DNA of 64,000 nucleotides from Kibdelosporangium banguiense (GTDB lineage: Bacteria; Actinomycetota; Actinomycetes; Mycobacteriales; Pseudonocardiaceae), in the NCBI RefSeq assembly GCF_017876405.1, contig NZ_JAGINW010000001.1, positions 3,857,203 through 3,921,202 of the forward strand, given 5' to 3'. Shown piece after piece: positions 24,735 through 33,474 of the stretch. The notes beneath the pieces are model-generated. The model had not been told where the DNA came from, did not search any database, and worked only from the letters and a program-made list of their open reading frames with translations. Numbering within the stretch: the first letter of the stretch is position 1; each line of letters opens with the position of its first letter. The position numbers were made by a program, and so were the translations under genes.

Positions 24735-25025
24735 CTAGCGAATGCGGCGGAGTGTCTTGATCAGGCAGAGCACTACGACAGTTACGCCGCCGACGACGGG
24801 CAAGACAACCAGGGGGCACCCGCCCTTGACCACCACGGTCCCGCCTCCGCCGGTACTGGCGTGCTCCTGGTCGGTCTCTTCGCTGGCGCTGGGGACGCCT
24901 TCTCGGAACGCGTCCTTGATGTTGCCCCTCTTGCCTGACTCGGCGATGTGATCACCGGTATGGCCCTTCGGTAACGTGCACATCATCCCGCTCGGCCCTC
25001 TGGTCAGACACATTTCTTCGGACAC
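24735..25025 (-). CDS. Small Zn-motif membrane protein
   Basis: 96 residues from a GTG (ATG at 25013 possible). The N-terminus has C...G...CTLPKGHTGDH, a C..C..H..H pattern common in actinophage and actinobacterial small proteins; the C-terminus is a membrane helix (CPLVVLPVVGGVTVVVLCLI). It overlaps the gene upstream by about 20 bases and is the last gene of a five-gene run. Confidence 0.6.
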   Translation of the reverse strand: MSEEMCLTRGPSGMMCTLPKGHTGDHIAESGKRGNIKDAFREGVPSASEETDQEHASTGGGGTVVVKGGCPLVVLPVVGGVTVVVLCLIKTLRRIR

Positions 25026-25411
25026 CTGTGCGTATTTCCTTCCTTTGTCGAGGCTTCGATGCGGCAGGGGTGATCAGGCCATCCTTGCTGCTCAAGCAGC
25101 ATGACGTGCAGGGCAGGATTTCTGCGCTTCAATGCGTAGAACGCTGCTGCAACTCCCTGATTCGTCAATTGATACTCGACGCTGTTGTAGTCTTTCGGTC
25201 CTGTGCCTTTGAGTTCGGCCTCTGGCCGACGAATCAAGTTCCCGTGTTTTAGTTCCCAGTTCAGCGCGACACGGAACAACTCCTTGGTGTGGCCCGTCGC
25301 GAGGGCTAACGATATGGCGCTCACGTATCCTCCGCCACGAAGTAGGAAGTACAGCGCAAGGTCTGCGTGAGAAGCTCTCGCGATGATTTCTTGCTCTAGG
25401 TAGCCGTTCAT
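25004..25411 (-). CDS. Winged-helix-like small protein
   Basis: 135 residues from the ATG at 25411. EQEIIARASHADLALYFLLRGG, FRVALNWELKHGNLIRRPE and EYQLTNQGVAAAFYAL resemble a winged helix-turn-helix, so it may bind DNA or mediate contacts. Family not recognised. Confidence 0.5.
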   Translation of the reverse strand: MNGYLEQEIIARASHADLALYFLLRGGGYVSAISLALATGHTKELFRVALNWELKHGNLIRRPEAELKGTGPKDYNSVEYQLTNQGVAAAFYALKRRNPALHVMLLEQQGWPDHPCRIEASTKEGNTHRCPKKCV

Positions 25412-25453
25412 CGGGGTTGAACCTGTGAATTCATGTCGCAAGCGGTTAGGTTT

Positions 25454-25960
25454 CTAAGCCACCTTCGCGACGCGGCCCGACTCCCCGACGGGCGGCACGT
25501 TATTCGGCGAATGGCGCTCTGCTTCTTGTGTAGCGACGTTTGTGTTTTCGCTCATCTGATCCGGTGGAATCAATTCCGGCTGGTCTTCGCGGGCTGTGAA
25601 TGATGCGTCAAACCATTCTGAAGTCTGTCGATCTTGCTCCGTTTTACTCACATATGGCCTCACGAGGGCCGAAGCGAAGACGTCGAGGAAGTCAGTGTCG
25701 GAATCCGGGTCGAAGTCTCCGGTCCGTTTAAACCTGTCGGCGTCCGTATCGTTGGATGTGATCCGGACCGTACGGCCGGGACAGGAGGAGTCTGGATGCG
25801 CGTCGGCAAGCCGTTCGAGAATGTCGGGCATGGTAGGTGCGCTATCCGAGTTGGCCCGATGTCGTCCGATTGGGTCTCCATCCCGAGCGCGCAGGCGCAA
25901 CAAGGCCAGCAATGCAAGTAGCGCCACGATGAAAGCAACGAGCACGGCGTATGTGGGCAC
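25454..25960 (-). CDS. Membrane-anchored hypothetical protein
   Basis: 168 residues from a GTG with AGGAGG. A single N-terminal helix (AVLVAFIVALLALLALL) is followed by a polar, probably disordered cytosolic region. A GTTTAAAC lies in the sequence at about 25725. No domain recognised. Confidence 0.6.
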   Translation of the reverse strand: MPTYAVLVAFIVALLALLALLRLRARDGDPIGRHRANSDSAPTMPDILERLADAHPDSSCPGRTVRITSNDTDADRFKRTGDFDPDSDTDFLDVFASALVRPYVSKTEQDRQTSEWFDASFTAREDQPELIPPDQMSENTNVATQEAERHSPNNVPPVGESGRVAKVA

Positions 25961-25997
25961 GGTTGTGTGTCCTCCTTCCTCTGCCGCGTGGGGTATC

Positions 25998-26219
25998 TCA
26001 GCGAGTACCTCGGTCCCACAACAGGGTCGATATGTCGAGGTCCGGTACCTCCTCGGATGCCTGAACTGCCAATGTGAACATCTGAGAAGCGTCCGGCCCG
26101 TTGGTCCACACGACTCGGTACCGGCGAATTTGCCGGTCGTAATACACCCGGACGTAGGTATGGGACGCGGCGGTCAGCAAACTGGCTAGTCGTCGAGCAC
26201 CACGAGCACGCTTGCTCAT
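25998..26219 (-). CDS. Small basic hypothetical protein
   Basis: 73 residues, ATG overlapping the upstream stop (ATGA). Basic N-terminus then a beta-rich part (YVRVYYDRQIRRYRVVW). It belongs to the same coupled run. Function unknown. Confidence 0.6.
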   Translation of the reverse strand: MSKRARGARRLASLLTAASHTYVRVYYDRQIRRYRVVWTNGPDASQMFTLAVQASEEVPDLDISTLLWDRGTR

Positions 26220-26587
26220 GACGCGTCCGCATAGACTGGTCCGCCTTCGGAGATCATGTCGCAAATTTGGCTGGCGATTTCTTCAGTTTCGATCTTCAGC
26301 TGTGCCGCCACTGCCCGCGCAGCGAGATCGTAAGAGTCAACAACAAGCTGCCGAGCGACGGTGATCCTGCTGAGCGTCACAGCATTGGCATTCGCTTCTT
26401 GATGTTTCATGCATGGAGGGCAGCCACCCAGCGGGTGAGGCGGAAATGCGACGCCTTTCGATTCTAGGTGCCCATACGGGTGTCCGCACGAAACTACGAA
26501 TGTCCGATCATCAACGTAGTGCCACGTCTCGTCATGACGAGCAGCTTGTTCAATGCGGCACGTCTCGCAATGCTCGCACCTTGGCAT
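26216..26587 (-). CDS. Cys/His-rich hypothetical protein, first gene of the run
   Basis: 123 residues from the ATG at 26587. RCEHCETCRIEQAARH and VVSCGHPYGH...CPPCMKHQ give two probable metal sites; the C-terminal half is helical. It faces away from the XRE/TPR regulator at 26866 across a 280-base gap, so the two units may share a control region. Confidence 0.55.
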   Translation of the reverse strand: MPRCEHCETCRIEQAARHDETWHYVDDRTFVVSCGHPYGHLESKGVAFPPHPLGGCPPCMKHQEANANAVTLSRITVARQLVVDSYDLAARAVAAQLKIETEEIASQICDMISEGGPVYADAS

Positions 26588-26865
26588 AGAGCACTTCCGC
26601 CAAGGACCTTCAATGGCAAATACGATGCGGGAACGCACAGGGGCTCCGTGGGTCGCGGGACTGTGGGCGACGCCCCACCGTCGAGGTGTGGCCCGGCATA
26701 TCGTCGGGAGGGACGGCCGGACGGCTCGACGGCGAGGCGTCTCACTGAAGATTCGCCCTCGGAGCCCAGCCATCAAGAGGCCATGGAAGGGCCACTTAGG
26801 GTCATTGCGGGGCCATTTCAGTCTGAAGGCAGAGAATCAGTGCCTCGGCGAGCTACCGTTGGATT
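26588..26865. promoter_or_regulatory. Divergent control region
   Basis: 278 bases between the five-gene run and the regulator. No gene is visible and I cannot identify defined operators. Confidence 0.35.
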
Positions 26866-28200
26866 GTGTCAACGACTGGGAGGCGGCTCGCGCCACAACC
26901 CCGATCCCGCCTCGAACAGCGCGTGCAGGGGGCTCACTGGACCCTGCGTGAGTTCTGCTCAGCGTTCAACAAGGCAGCCGGGGAAATCGGCGAGAACACC
27001 CAGGTATCCGAACGGCAGGCGAAACGCTGGCTGGCTGGAGCCTCAGAGCTGCCCCGACCCCAGGCACGTCGAGTGCTGGAGTATTGGCTTCGCGAGCCCG
27101 TAGATCGTTTGTTCGGCCCGCCGAGTGAGGCCTCTCCCGCCCTCATCGCCGTCAACACCGAGGAGTTGCTGATGTCTGCCGGAAGGGAAGCCGCGGACCA
27201 CGCGCTGAACGCCGCGACCGCCCTGGCGTCGGCCGCCTTGGAGGCACTGCACGCCGAGGCTGGTCGCCTTGCCCGCGCGTACTTCACCAAGGCGCCCCTA
27301 GAGCTGCTCGGTGAACTCGTGAAGCTGCGCGACACCGTCTATCAGCAACTGGAACGCACTCACAAGCCGCGCCAGCGCGCGGAGTTGTTCCTGCTGGCCG
27401 GTCAAACCTGTGGCCTGCTGTCGTCCGTCGCCTTCGACCTCGGACACGCCGAAGCGGCCGAGGAACTGGCCCGTGCTGCGTACACCTACGGGGACGTCAT
27501 CGACCACCCGTCGTTGTGCGGATGGGCGAGGGCATTGACGATGTCGGTACTGCTGTGGAGTGGTCGCTACCACGACGTAGTGAACGTGGCGACCCGTGCC
27601 ATCGAGCTGGCTCCCGCCGGGACGCCACGCGCTCGACTCTTCGCGGTGAAATCTCGGGCGCTCGCCTACCTCGGCGCCGCCGATGAGGTGGCCACCAATC
27701 TAGGCGCGTGCTCAGACGAGCTGGACCGGGCCGGGAATGACGCCCTCATGGACGGCGTCGGTGGTGAACTCAGTTTCGGCCACACACGCCGGGCTCTGTG
27801 CGCCGGGGCCGCTCACGTCGCACTGCGCGACGGCGAGCGCGCAGAGATCGAGGCCGCGGCGGCCGTTGAGGCGTTCACCGCACATCCCGTGTCCCAGCGT
27901 TGGCGGGCCGGCGAGCTGGCCGCCCAGGTCGACCTGTCGACCGCTCGCGTCCTTCGCGGCGACCTGGCAGGCGCCGAGTACGCCCTGAAGCCAGTGCTGG
28001 CGCTTCCGGCCGAACACCGAACGGAAGCGCTGACCCAGCGAGTAACCGGCCTAGGGAGGCTGGTGACAGCCGGGTCATTCCGCGGCGCCGTCGAGGGCGT
28101 TCGTATCCGAGACGCCGTCACCACATGGGCTTCTGACACGTTGCCGAAGGCTACGGCCACGCTCGAACTGCCCAGCGCGAGCGAGCTACCGGGCGTCTGA
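26866..28200 (+). CDS. XRE-type regulator with TPR-like helical repeats
   Basis: 444 residues from a GTG. Residues about 15-90 (TLREFCSAFNKAAGE...VSERQAKRWLAG...RVLEYWLREPVDRLFGPP) form the helix-turn-helix region typical of a large actinomycete regulator family; the remaining 350 residues are Ala/Leu-rich helical repeats resembling TPRs. The family is chromosomal rather than phage. Its 3' end overlaps the convergent epimerase gene by 15 bases. Confidence 0.75.
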   Translation: MSTTGRRLAPQPRSRLEQRVQGAHWTLREFCSAFNKAAGEIGENTQVSERQAKRWLAGASELPRPQARRVLEYWLREPVDRLFGPPSEASPALIAVNTEELLMSAGREAADHALNAATALASAALEALHAEAGRLARAYFTKAPLELLGELVKLRDTVYQQLERTHKPRQRAELFLLAGQTCGLLSSVAFDLGHAEAAEELARAAYTYGDVIDHPSLCGWARALTMSVLLWSGRYHDVVNVATRAIELAPAGTPRARLFAVKSRALAYLGAADEVATNLGACSDELDRAGNDALMDGVGGELSFGHTRRALCAGAAHVALRDGERAEIEAAAAVEAFTAHPVSQRWRAGELAAQVDLSTARVLRGDLAGAEYALKPVLALPAEHRTEALTQRVTGLGRLVTAGSFRGAVEGVRIRDAVTTWASDTLPKATATLELPSASELPGV

Positions 28201-29238
28201 CCCGTGAGTTCGTCGGCGGTGGTCGGCGAGGATCTCGGCTTCTTTCTCGGGTGATAGTCCCAGCTCGGCGGCTCGCTCGCTGGTGACCAGGGCGCCGCCG
28301 TCGGCCAGCCACGCGGCCGTATCCCGCACGGTCTCCGCGATGGGTCGGGTGACCAGTCCTGCGGCCCTGGCGCGAGAGGAATCCACGTCCCAGGCACCCG
28401 CGTAGGTGCGCCAGAGAGGTAGCTCGGTCCATTGATGGACGTCGTGCGCCAGGAGAGTCTCCGGAGGTACCCAGTGGAGCGCTGTGCCGGTTGGGGCTGG
28501 GGCCTCGCGCTGGCAGGCGTCGAGGAAGTCGCCGAACGTGTCCATGCCGGTTGCCGTCACGTTGAAGACGCCTGTCGGGGCCGTCAGGGCGAAGGCTGCC
28601 ACGTCGCGAACGTCCACCGGCTGGATTGACCGGTCGGCCGGGTGCGGCGCCACGACGTCGCCGCCCTTCCGCATTCGAGCGAGCCACCACGCCGTACGTC
28701 CCACGTACTCGCCGGGGCCGAGGATGACGCCGGGGCGGAGGACCACCGATCCTGCCGCGCCGAACACCCGCAACACCGCGCGCTCACAGCCTGCTTTGCC
28801 GAATCCATAGGTTGAGGGGCCAGGGTCGGCGTCATAGCCAGGGTCCGGGCCGGCGTCCGGCTCGCAGTCGAGAGTGAACGAGTCCTCTGTCAGAGGTTCG
28901 GTAGGCCAGCCCTTGTAGGCGCTGACAGAAGAAATCACGACGTACTTCTGTGCCACCGACGAGAGCGCGTGAGCCATCGCCAGGGTGTCGCGTGGGGTGA
29001 ATGCGAGGTTGTCGACGACCAGGTCATATGGTCCGCGTGCGGCGAGATCAGACGCGGACCGCGCGTCTGCGTAGTCGCCGTGGATCGTTCGCACACCTGC
29101 TGGGTCTGGCCCTGACTCGCTCCGGCCGCGCCGGAAGATAGTTACATCCCAGCCCTTGGCGACCGCGAGTTCCGCGGTCGCTCGGCCGAGGAACCATGAC
29201 CCGCCCAAGATCAGCACGTGAGGCATGCGGTCCATCAT
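28186..29238 (-). CDS. NAD-dependent epimerase/dehydratase-family reductase
   Basis: 350 residues. LILGGSWFLGRA is the glycine-rich NAD(P)-binding motif GxxxxxG of extended SDR proteins, with a STYGFGKAGCE segment carrying the Y..xK catalytic pair and VVLRPGVILGPGE further on. It likely acts on a nucleotide sugar or isoflavone-like substrate. Convergent with the regulator. Starts at 29238 or 29226 are possible. This is a host-type gene in a prophage background. Confidence 0.85.
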   Translation of the reverse strand: MMDRMPHVLILGGSWFLGRATAELAVAKGWDVTIFRRGRSESGPDPAGVRTIHGDYADARSASDLAARGPYDLVVDNLAFTPRDTLAMAHALSSVAQKYVVISSVSAYKGWPTEPLTEDSFTLDCEPDAGPDPGYDADPGPSTYGFGKAGCERAVLRVFGAAGSVVLRPGVILGPGEYVGRTAWWLARMRKGGDVVAPHPADRSIQPVDVRDVAAFALTAPTGVFNVTATGMDTFGDFLDACQREAPAPTGTALHWVPPETLLAHDVHQWTELPLWRTYAGAWDVDSSRARAAGLVTRPIAETVRDTAAWLADGGALVTSERAAELGLSPEKEAEILADHRRRTHGSDAR

Positions 29239-29311
29239 GGCGGACCGGTTTAGACGTCATGCAACTGCCGGTCAGGGCTCATGGCCGACCACGACGAGGC
29301 GGTGTCAGCCC

Positions 29312-30784
29312 TCATGTATCCGCGCTCGAAGGTGGACCCGGAAAGAAGGCGGCCAACTCGCGCGGGACGCCATTCGCCAGCGTTGCTCCCTCGAACCGGG
29401 TCTCTGCGCCGAACTGCACTCCGTCGAACCGAGCACGCGCGCTGAATGCTGCCAGGTCGAACCAAGCGTTCGCGCGGAACTTCGCTCCTTCGAACAAGGC
29501 GTTCCCGCCGAACTCCGACTTGCCGAAATCGGCGTCCTCGGTGAACGTTGCTCCGCGGAACCAGGCGGCCCTGGCGAACCTCGTTCCGTTGAACCGAGCG
29601 TCCTGGCCGAATTCCACCTCGGTGAACCGGACGGTCCCGTCGAACTTCGCCCTGCTGAACCAGAGGCCCCAACCGAACTTCACCTTGGCGAACCATGCGT
29701 CTCCGGCGAACTCAGCCTCTCTGAACTGGGCGTCCCCGACGAACTTGGCCTCGCCGAATCGGACGTTGCCGTCGAACTTCACCTTGCTGAACGCGGCGTC
29801 CCCGTTGAACGCTGCTTGATCGAACCATGCCCTCTCGGTGAACTCCGCGTCGTTGAACCAGGCATGTCCACCGAACTTCACCCTGTTGAACCGGGCAGGC
29901 CCGTCGAACTTCACCTTGTCAAATGTGGCCGTGCTGATCTTGCAGTCGGTGAGGTCGAGGTTGACGAGCGTGGCTTCGGTGAGGTCAATGTCGATGTCGT
30001 CCCAGAAGGTGTCTGCGGGGTGGCCGGGGTCGTTACCAGGATGTAGGTGGGTTGTGAGGATGCTCTGGGCGGTGAGGCGGACTTCGCGTTCCTGACGGTC
30101 GATCTCTACAGCTACCGGGCGTGCTGTAGTCGGAGTGCTGACTGGCGGAGGCGTTGGGTGGCCGGGGTGGATCCGGCGTCGACGGCCCAGCGGGCGGGGG
30201 ACGCGCGGGGCAGCAACGGGCAGCGTGTAGGGCATTCTCAGGTAGGCACAGAGCACATTCACGATCGTTTGGCGGAGCCGGGGGTGGTCCTGGGCCAATC
30301 GCTCCAAGGCGTACAGCCCGGCAAGTCGGACCGGGGCCTTGTCCGAACCGAGCTGATCGGCGGCCCGCACATACAGGTCCGTGATCCGCCGCTCAGTCGC
30401 GTCCAGCCGGCTATCTTCCGCGACCTGCAACTGGTGCGCGCGGTTGTCGGCGGCGACCTGTTCGTTGTGCGCTGCGATCCGTTCAGCGAGTACGTGAGCC
30501 TCGTACTTCTGCAACAGGTCCAGCTCGGTGGAGCGCTGTCGACGGACGGCCAACCACAGCACGACCACACCACCCAGGCCCACACCAAGTGTGCCGCCGG
30601 TGCGCACCGCGTCCAGCTTGTCGCGGTCCAGCCCGAACTTGAGCAGCAGCCACACCGCTGCGGCCGCGACCAGCATCATCAGCGGGATGCCGACCACGAT
30701 CACCCACCGCGGGATCGGCGTCAGCGCTGGCCGGGGCTGCAGCCCGTCAGGCGAGAGGGGCACGGGCACAGGTGGTTCGCTCAC
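29312..30784 (-). CDS. Pentapeptide-repeat protein with two membrane helices
   Basis: 490 residues. Two N-terminal helices (WVIVVGIPLMMLVAAAAVWLL and GGTLGVGLGGVVVLWLAV) precede a charged region and a conserved helical segment (LGSDKAPVRLAGLYALERLAQ). The last 200 residues are (A/D)-x-F-x-x-A pentapeptide repeats forming a right-handed beta helix. It is a paralogue of the gene at 30900. The role is unknown; such proteins are widespread in actinomycetes. Confidence 0.85.
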   Translation of the reverse strand: MSEPPVPVPLSPDGLQPRPALTPIPRWVIVVGIPLMMLVAAAAVWLLLKFGLDRDKLDAVRTGGTLGVGLGGVVVLWLAVRRQRSTELDLLQKYEAHVLAERIAAHNEQVAADNRAHQLQVAEDSRLDATERRITDLYVRAADQLGSDKAPVRLAGLYALERLAQDHPRLRQTIVNVLCAYLRMPYTLPVAAPRVPRPLGRRRRIHPGHPTPPPVSTPTTARPVAVEIDRQEREVRLTAQSILTTHLHPGNDPGHPADTFWDDIDIDLTEATLVNLDLTDCKISTATFDKVKFDGPARFNRVKFGGHAWFNDAEFTERAWFDQAAFNGDAAFSKVKFDGNVRFGEAKFVGDAQFREAEFAGDAWFAKVKFGWGLWFSRAKFDGTVRFTEVEFGQDARFNGTRFARAAWFRGATFTEDADFGKSEFGGNALFEGAKFRANAWFDLAAFSARARFDGVQFGAETRFEGATLANGVPRELAAFFPGPPSSADT

Positions 30785-30899
30785 ACCTCAACATCGCATC
30801 CCACGGCAGCAGCGCAACACGCGCTCCCAAGGGCCGCCCAGTTCGGCGATAAACGGATTTATCACTGATCAACCAGACGGCGTGACACGCAAGGAAGCC

Positions 30900-32081
30900 T
30901 CAGTGGTCCGGCGCCGCGCCCGCCTCGGCCGGAGGGCTGGCCTCGGCAGCGAAGCGAGCAACCTCGGGCGGAACGCCGCCCTTGAACGTCGCCCCGTCGA
31001 ACCAGGCGCCCGCGGTGAACTGGGCATCCCCTCCGAACGTCGCTCCGTCGAACCAGGCGCTCCCGGTGAACGTCGCCCCGGCGAACCGGGCGTCCCCTCC
31101 GAACGTCGCCCCTCCGAACGTCGCCCCGGCGTACAAGGAGATCCCGGTGAACGTCGCCTGGTCGAACCGGGCGTCCTCGGTGAACGTCGCCTGGTCGAAC
31201 CGGGCGATCTCGGTGAACGTCGCCCTTTCGAACCAGGCGGGCCCAGTGAACGTCGCGTGGTCGAACCAGGCGGGCCCGGTGAACGTCGCGTGGTCGAATC
31301 GGGCGATCTCGGTGAACGTCGCCCCTGTGAACTGGGCGGTCCTGATGTGGCAGAGACGGAGGTCGAGGTTGATGAGAGTGGCGCCGGTGAGGTCGAGGTC
31401 GATGCCGTCCCAGAAGGTTTCCACCGGGTGATCGGAGTCTGGGTCGGGGCGAAGGTGGGTGGTGAGGAGCCGCTGAGCGGTGAGACGCACCTGGCGTTCC
31501 TGGACCCGTTGCTCGTGGACTGTGCGGGTCTCGGTGTCGGCGTTGTCAGAAAGCTGGAGGTCGGGCGGGGTGTAGGGCATACGTAGGTAGGCACAGGTGA
31601 CGTTGACGATGGTCTGGCGCTGGCTCGTGTTGTTCTGAGCCAGGCGTTCCAGAGCGTAGAGTCCGCCCAGGCGGACCGGTGCCTTCTCGGAGCCGAGCTG
31701 TTCGACCGCCTTCGTGTACAGCTCGGTGATCCGCCGCTCGACCGCGTCCTCTGCACTGTGAGCGGCGACGCGTTCGGCGAGTCGGTGTGCCTCGTACTTC
31801 TGCAGCAGATCCAGTTCGGTGGAGCGCTGCCGGCGCACAGCCAGCCACAGCACCGCTACGCCGCCCAGGCCGACCCCGAGCGTGCCGCCGGTGCGGATGG
31901 CGTCCAGCTTGTCGCCGGTCACGCCGATGCCCAGTAGCAGCCACACCGTCGCGACTGCGACCAGGACCATGACCGGGACGCCGACCACGATCACCCACCG
32001 CGGGATCGGCGTCAGCACCGGACGCCTCGGCGGTGGCCCGTCAGCTGACGCGTTGGGCAGGACGGCGGGTGGTTCGCTCAC
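30900..32081 (-). CDS. Pentapeptide-repeat protein with two membrane helices, paralogue
   Basis: 393 residues with the same plan and near-identical membrane and linker parts (TPIPRWVIVVGVPVM, RTGGTLGVGLGGVAVLWLAV, QRSTELDLLQKYEAH). The repeat domain is shorter (about 25 pentapeptides). Tandem duplication with a divergent repeat domain is the simplest origin. It is the last host-type gene before phage genes resume. Confidence 0.85.
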   Translation of the reverse strand: MSEPPAVLPNASADGPPPRRPVLTPIPRWVIVVGVPVMVLVAVATVWLLLGIGVTGDKLDAIRTGGTLGVGLGGVAVLWLAVRRQRSTELDLLQKYEAHRLAERVAAHSAEDAVERRITELYTKAVEQLGSEKAPVRLGGLYALERLAQNNTSQRQTIVNVTCAYLRMPYTPPDLQLSDNADTETRTVHEQRVQERQVRLTAQRLLTTHLRPDPDSDHPVETFWDGIDLDLTGATLINLDLRLCHIRTAQFTGATFTEIARFDHATFTGPAWFDHATFTGPAWFERATFTEIARFDQATFTEDARFDQATFTGISLYAGATFGGATFGGDARFAGATFTGSAWFDGATFGGDAQFTAGAWFDGATFKGGVPPEVARFAAEASPPAEAGAAPDH

Positions 32082-32171
32082 GCCTCACCATCGGCACCAA
32101 AGGGCCTAACGTAACGGGATGAAGATCGCGGTTTCCCCCGCCACGGCGAGCAACCATGGCAGGGAACATGA

Positions 32172-32423
32172 TCACCTCCTGCCGAAGCGCTGCTGGGCAG
32201 CCTGGCGGGTGATGCCGAGGACGCGGCCGATGTCGGCCCAGGAGTAGCCCTTGCCCTTCGGCCGGTCCTGGAGCTGGGCGACGGCCTTGGCGATCTCGGC
32301 GTCCAGCTCGGCGCGAAGGTCGACGAGGCCCTTGAGCCCTTCGATGTCCAGGTCGGCCACGCGGTTGCCGTAGGCGCGCATGATGCGGCGAACGAACTGG
32401 CCGTACTTGTCGGTCTCGGTCAT
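32172..32423 (-). CDS. Small helix-turn-helix protein, candidate immunity repressor
   Basis: 83 residues from ATG 32423 (a longer form starts at 32468). The C-terminus YSWADIGRVLGITRQAAQQRF is a compact helix-turn-helix; the rest is a long helix (DLRAELDAEIAKAVAQLQ) suited to dimerisation. Two tandem TTCTCGGTG half-sites (32437 and 32452) and a fuller palindrome (32508-32523) lie just upstream, matching the operator family scattered over the phage. Autoregulation and a repressor role are therefore plausible but not shown. Confidence 0.6.
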   Translation of the reverse strand: MTETDKYGQFVRRIMRAYGNRVADLDIEGLKGLVDLRAELDAEIAKAVAQLQDRPKGKGYSWADIGRVLGITRQAAQQRFGRR

Positions 32424-32436
32424 ACACCGGCCGGTC

Positions 32437-32523
32437 TTCTCGGTGACCTTGTTCTCGGTGGATCGCATGCGTCAGACCGTACTGCTGGCAACGCATCCTA
32501 ACAAGTCACCGAGAGATCTCTAT
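32437..32523. promoter_or_regulatory. Operator array upstream of the HTH gene
   Basis: TTCTCGGTG at 32437-32445 and 32452-32460, 15 bp apart in the same direction, plus ACCGAGAGATCTCTAT at 32508-32523. This is the densest cluster of the palindromic motif in the window. Confidence 0.5.
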
Positions 32524-32579
32524 GACCGAGATGCGATGATAGTCGCGTGTGGAGCTGCGCATCGCGGGGTCGCACCCTC

Positions 32580-32603
32580 GAAACCCCACTCTCAGTGAGG
32601 TTC
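32580..32603. terminator. Hairpin GAAACCCCACT...AGTGAGGTTC
   Basis: First of a pair flanking an AT-rich segment, the counterpart of 1594-1617. Confidence 0.5.
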
Positions 32604-32671
32604 TTGGTGGTATTCGGCATTAACGAGGATAGAAAAGACACTCATATAGGCACTTATGAGGCGCAGGGGTT

Positions 32672-32697
32672 CAAACCCCACTCTCGGTGGGGTTTGG
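32672..32697. terminator. Hairpin CAAACCCCACT...GGTGGGGTTTG
   Basis: Second of the pair, counterpart of 1684-1708, close to the stop of the gene ending at 32713. The 68-nt spacer contains CATATAGG. Confidence 0.5.
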
Positions 32698-32712
32698 AGG
32701 CGGAGCGGTCGT

Positions 32713-33336
32713 TTACACGCCGTGAATCTGCGACCGCCGGCCCCGCGTGTTTCGTCGGGTGATCCCATGACCATTCTTTGCGTCCTTGAGACGGACGAGA
32801 AGCTCGGCGGATCGGGTCTGGACGGCCTCCATCGCCAGCAGGCTCGCCTCTACCTCTTCAGGCTTCAGATCGGGGATGCACGTCTCGTCGACGTACTCAA
32901 GGAGGGCCTGTGCGTAGGCCGCGAGACGGGGGATGTCGTCGCGTGGGGATGCGGCCTCCTTCATAGCCTGGAAGGCGTCCCGGGTGTTCTGGATGCGCTC
33001 CTTCGGCTTCACGGAGGTGAGACCCACCGAGGTCAGCTCCTGCTTGGGCACCCGCTCGCGGATGAGGTTGCCAACGTGGTATCGAAGGGCTGTCTGGAGA
33101 CGGTCCAGGTCGTCCTGCGGCACGCGAGCCTTCTTGTATACGTCGGCGATCGCCTCTCGGTAGCCGGGTGACCGGCCGCTCCAGTCCACTCGCCCGTCTT
33201 CGAGGTTGAAGTTGGACCTGAGCTCGACGATGACCGGTGCCAGCTCGCGAAGATGTTCTGTGCGTGGGTTCTTAAGGTACTTCTTGAGGATGGCCACGGC
33301 CTCGGAGGTCAGCTCACTGACGGACTTGCGCGCCAT
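32713..33336 (-). CDS. Hypothetical helical phage protein
   Basis: 207 residues from ATG 33336 with GAGG eight bases upstream. Almost entirely helical and charged, with a basic C-terminus (GITRRNTRGRRSQ). It lies between the candidate repressor and the late genes and may belong to the lysogeny switch. A CGTTTACAC site is at 32710-32718, at its stop codon. Family not recognised. Confidence 0.6.
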   Translation of the reverse strand: MARKSVSELTSEAVAILKKYLKNPRTEHLRELAPVIVELRSNFNLEDGRVDWSGRSPGYREAIADVYKKARVPQDDLDRLQTALRYHVGNLIRERVPKQELTSVGLTSVKPKERIQNTRDAFQAMKEAASPRDDIPRLAAYAQALLEYVDETCIPDLKPEEVEASLLAMEAVQTRSAELLVRLKDAKNGHGITRRNTRGRRSQIHGV

Positions 33337-33424
33337 GTTCCAGGCCTCTTTCAATCACGGTGACGTCCCCAAGCAACCTATAACATCGATGGCGTCGTCG
33401 GAGTAGGTAGATTAGTCCAGAAAC

Positions 33425-33470
33425 GCAAAAAGCCCCCTCCGTCCAGGGACAGAGAGGGCCTTGCGGGGGT
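33425..33470 (-). terminator. Rho-independent terminator
   Basis: GGCCCTCTCTG... / CGGAGGGGGC stem followed on the minus strand by TTTTTG, after the dNMP kinase gene. Probably the end of the late operon. Confidence 0.65.
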
Positions 33471-33474
33471 GCTA

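Noticed and set aside
32155..32185. ATGATCACCTCCT resembling the 3' end of 16S rRNA
   Set aside because: Only the anti-Shine-Dalgarno-like stretch matches; no further rRNA sequence is present, so it is coincidence.
1594..32697. Short repeats around AACCCCACT considered as a CRISPR array
   Set aside because: Two hairpin pairs with no regular spacer array and no Cas genes other than a phage Cas4-like nuclease.
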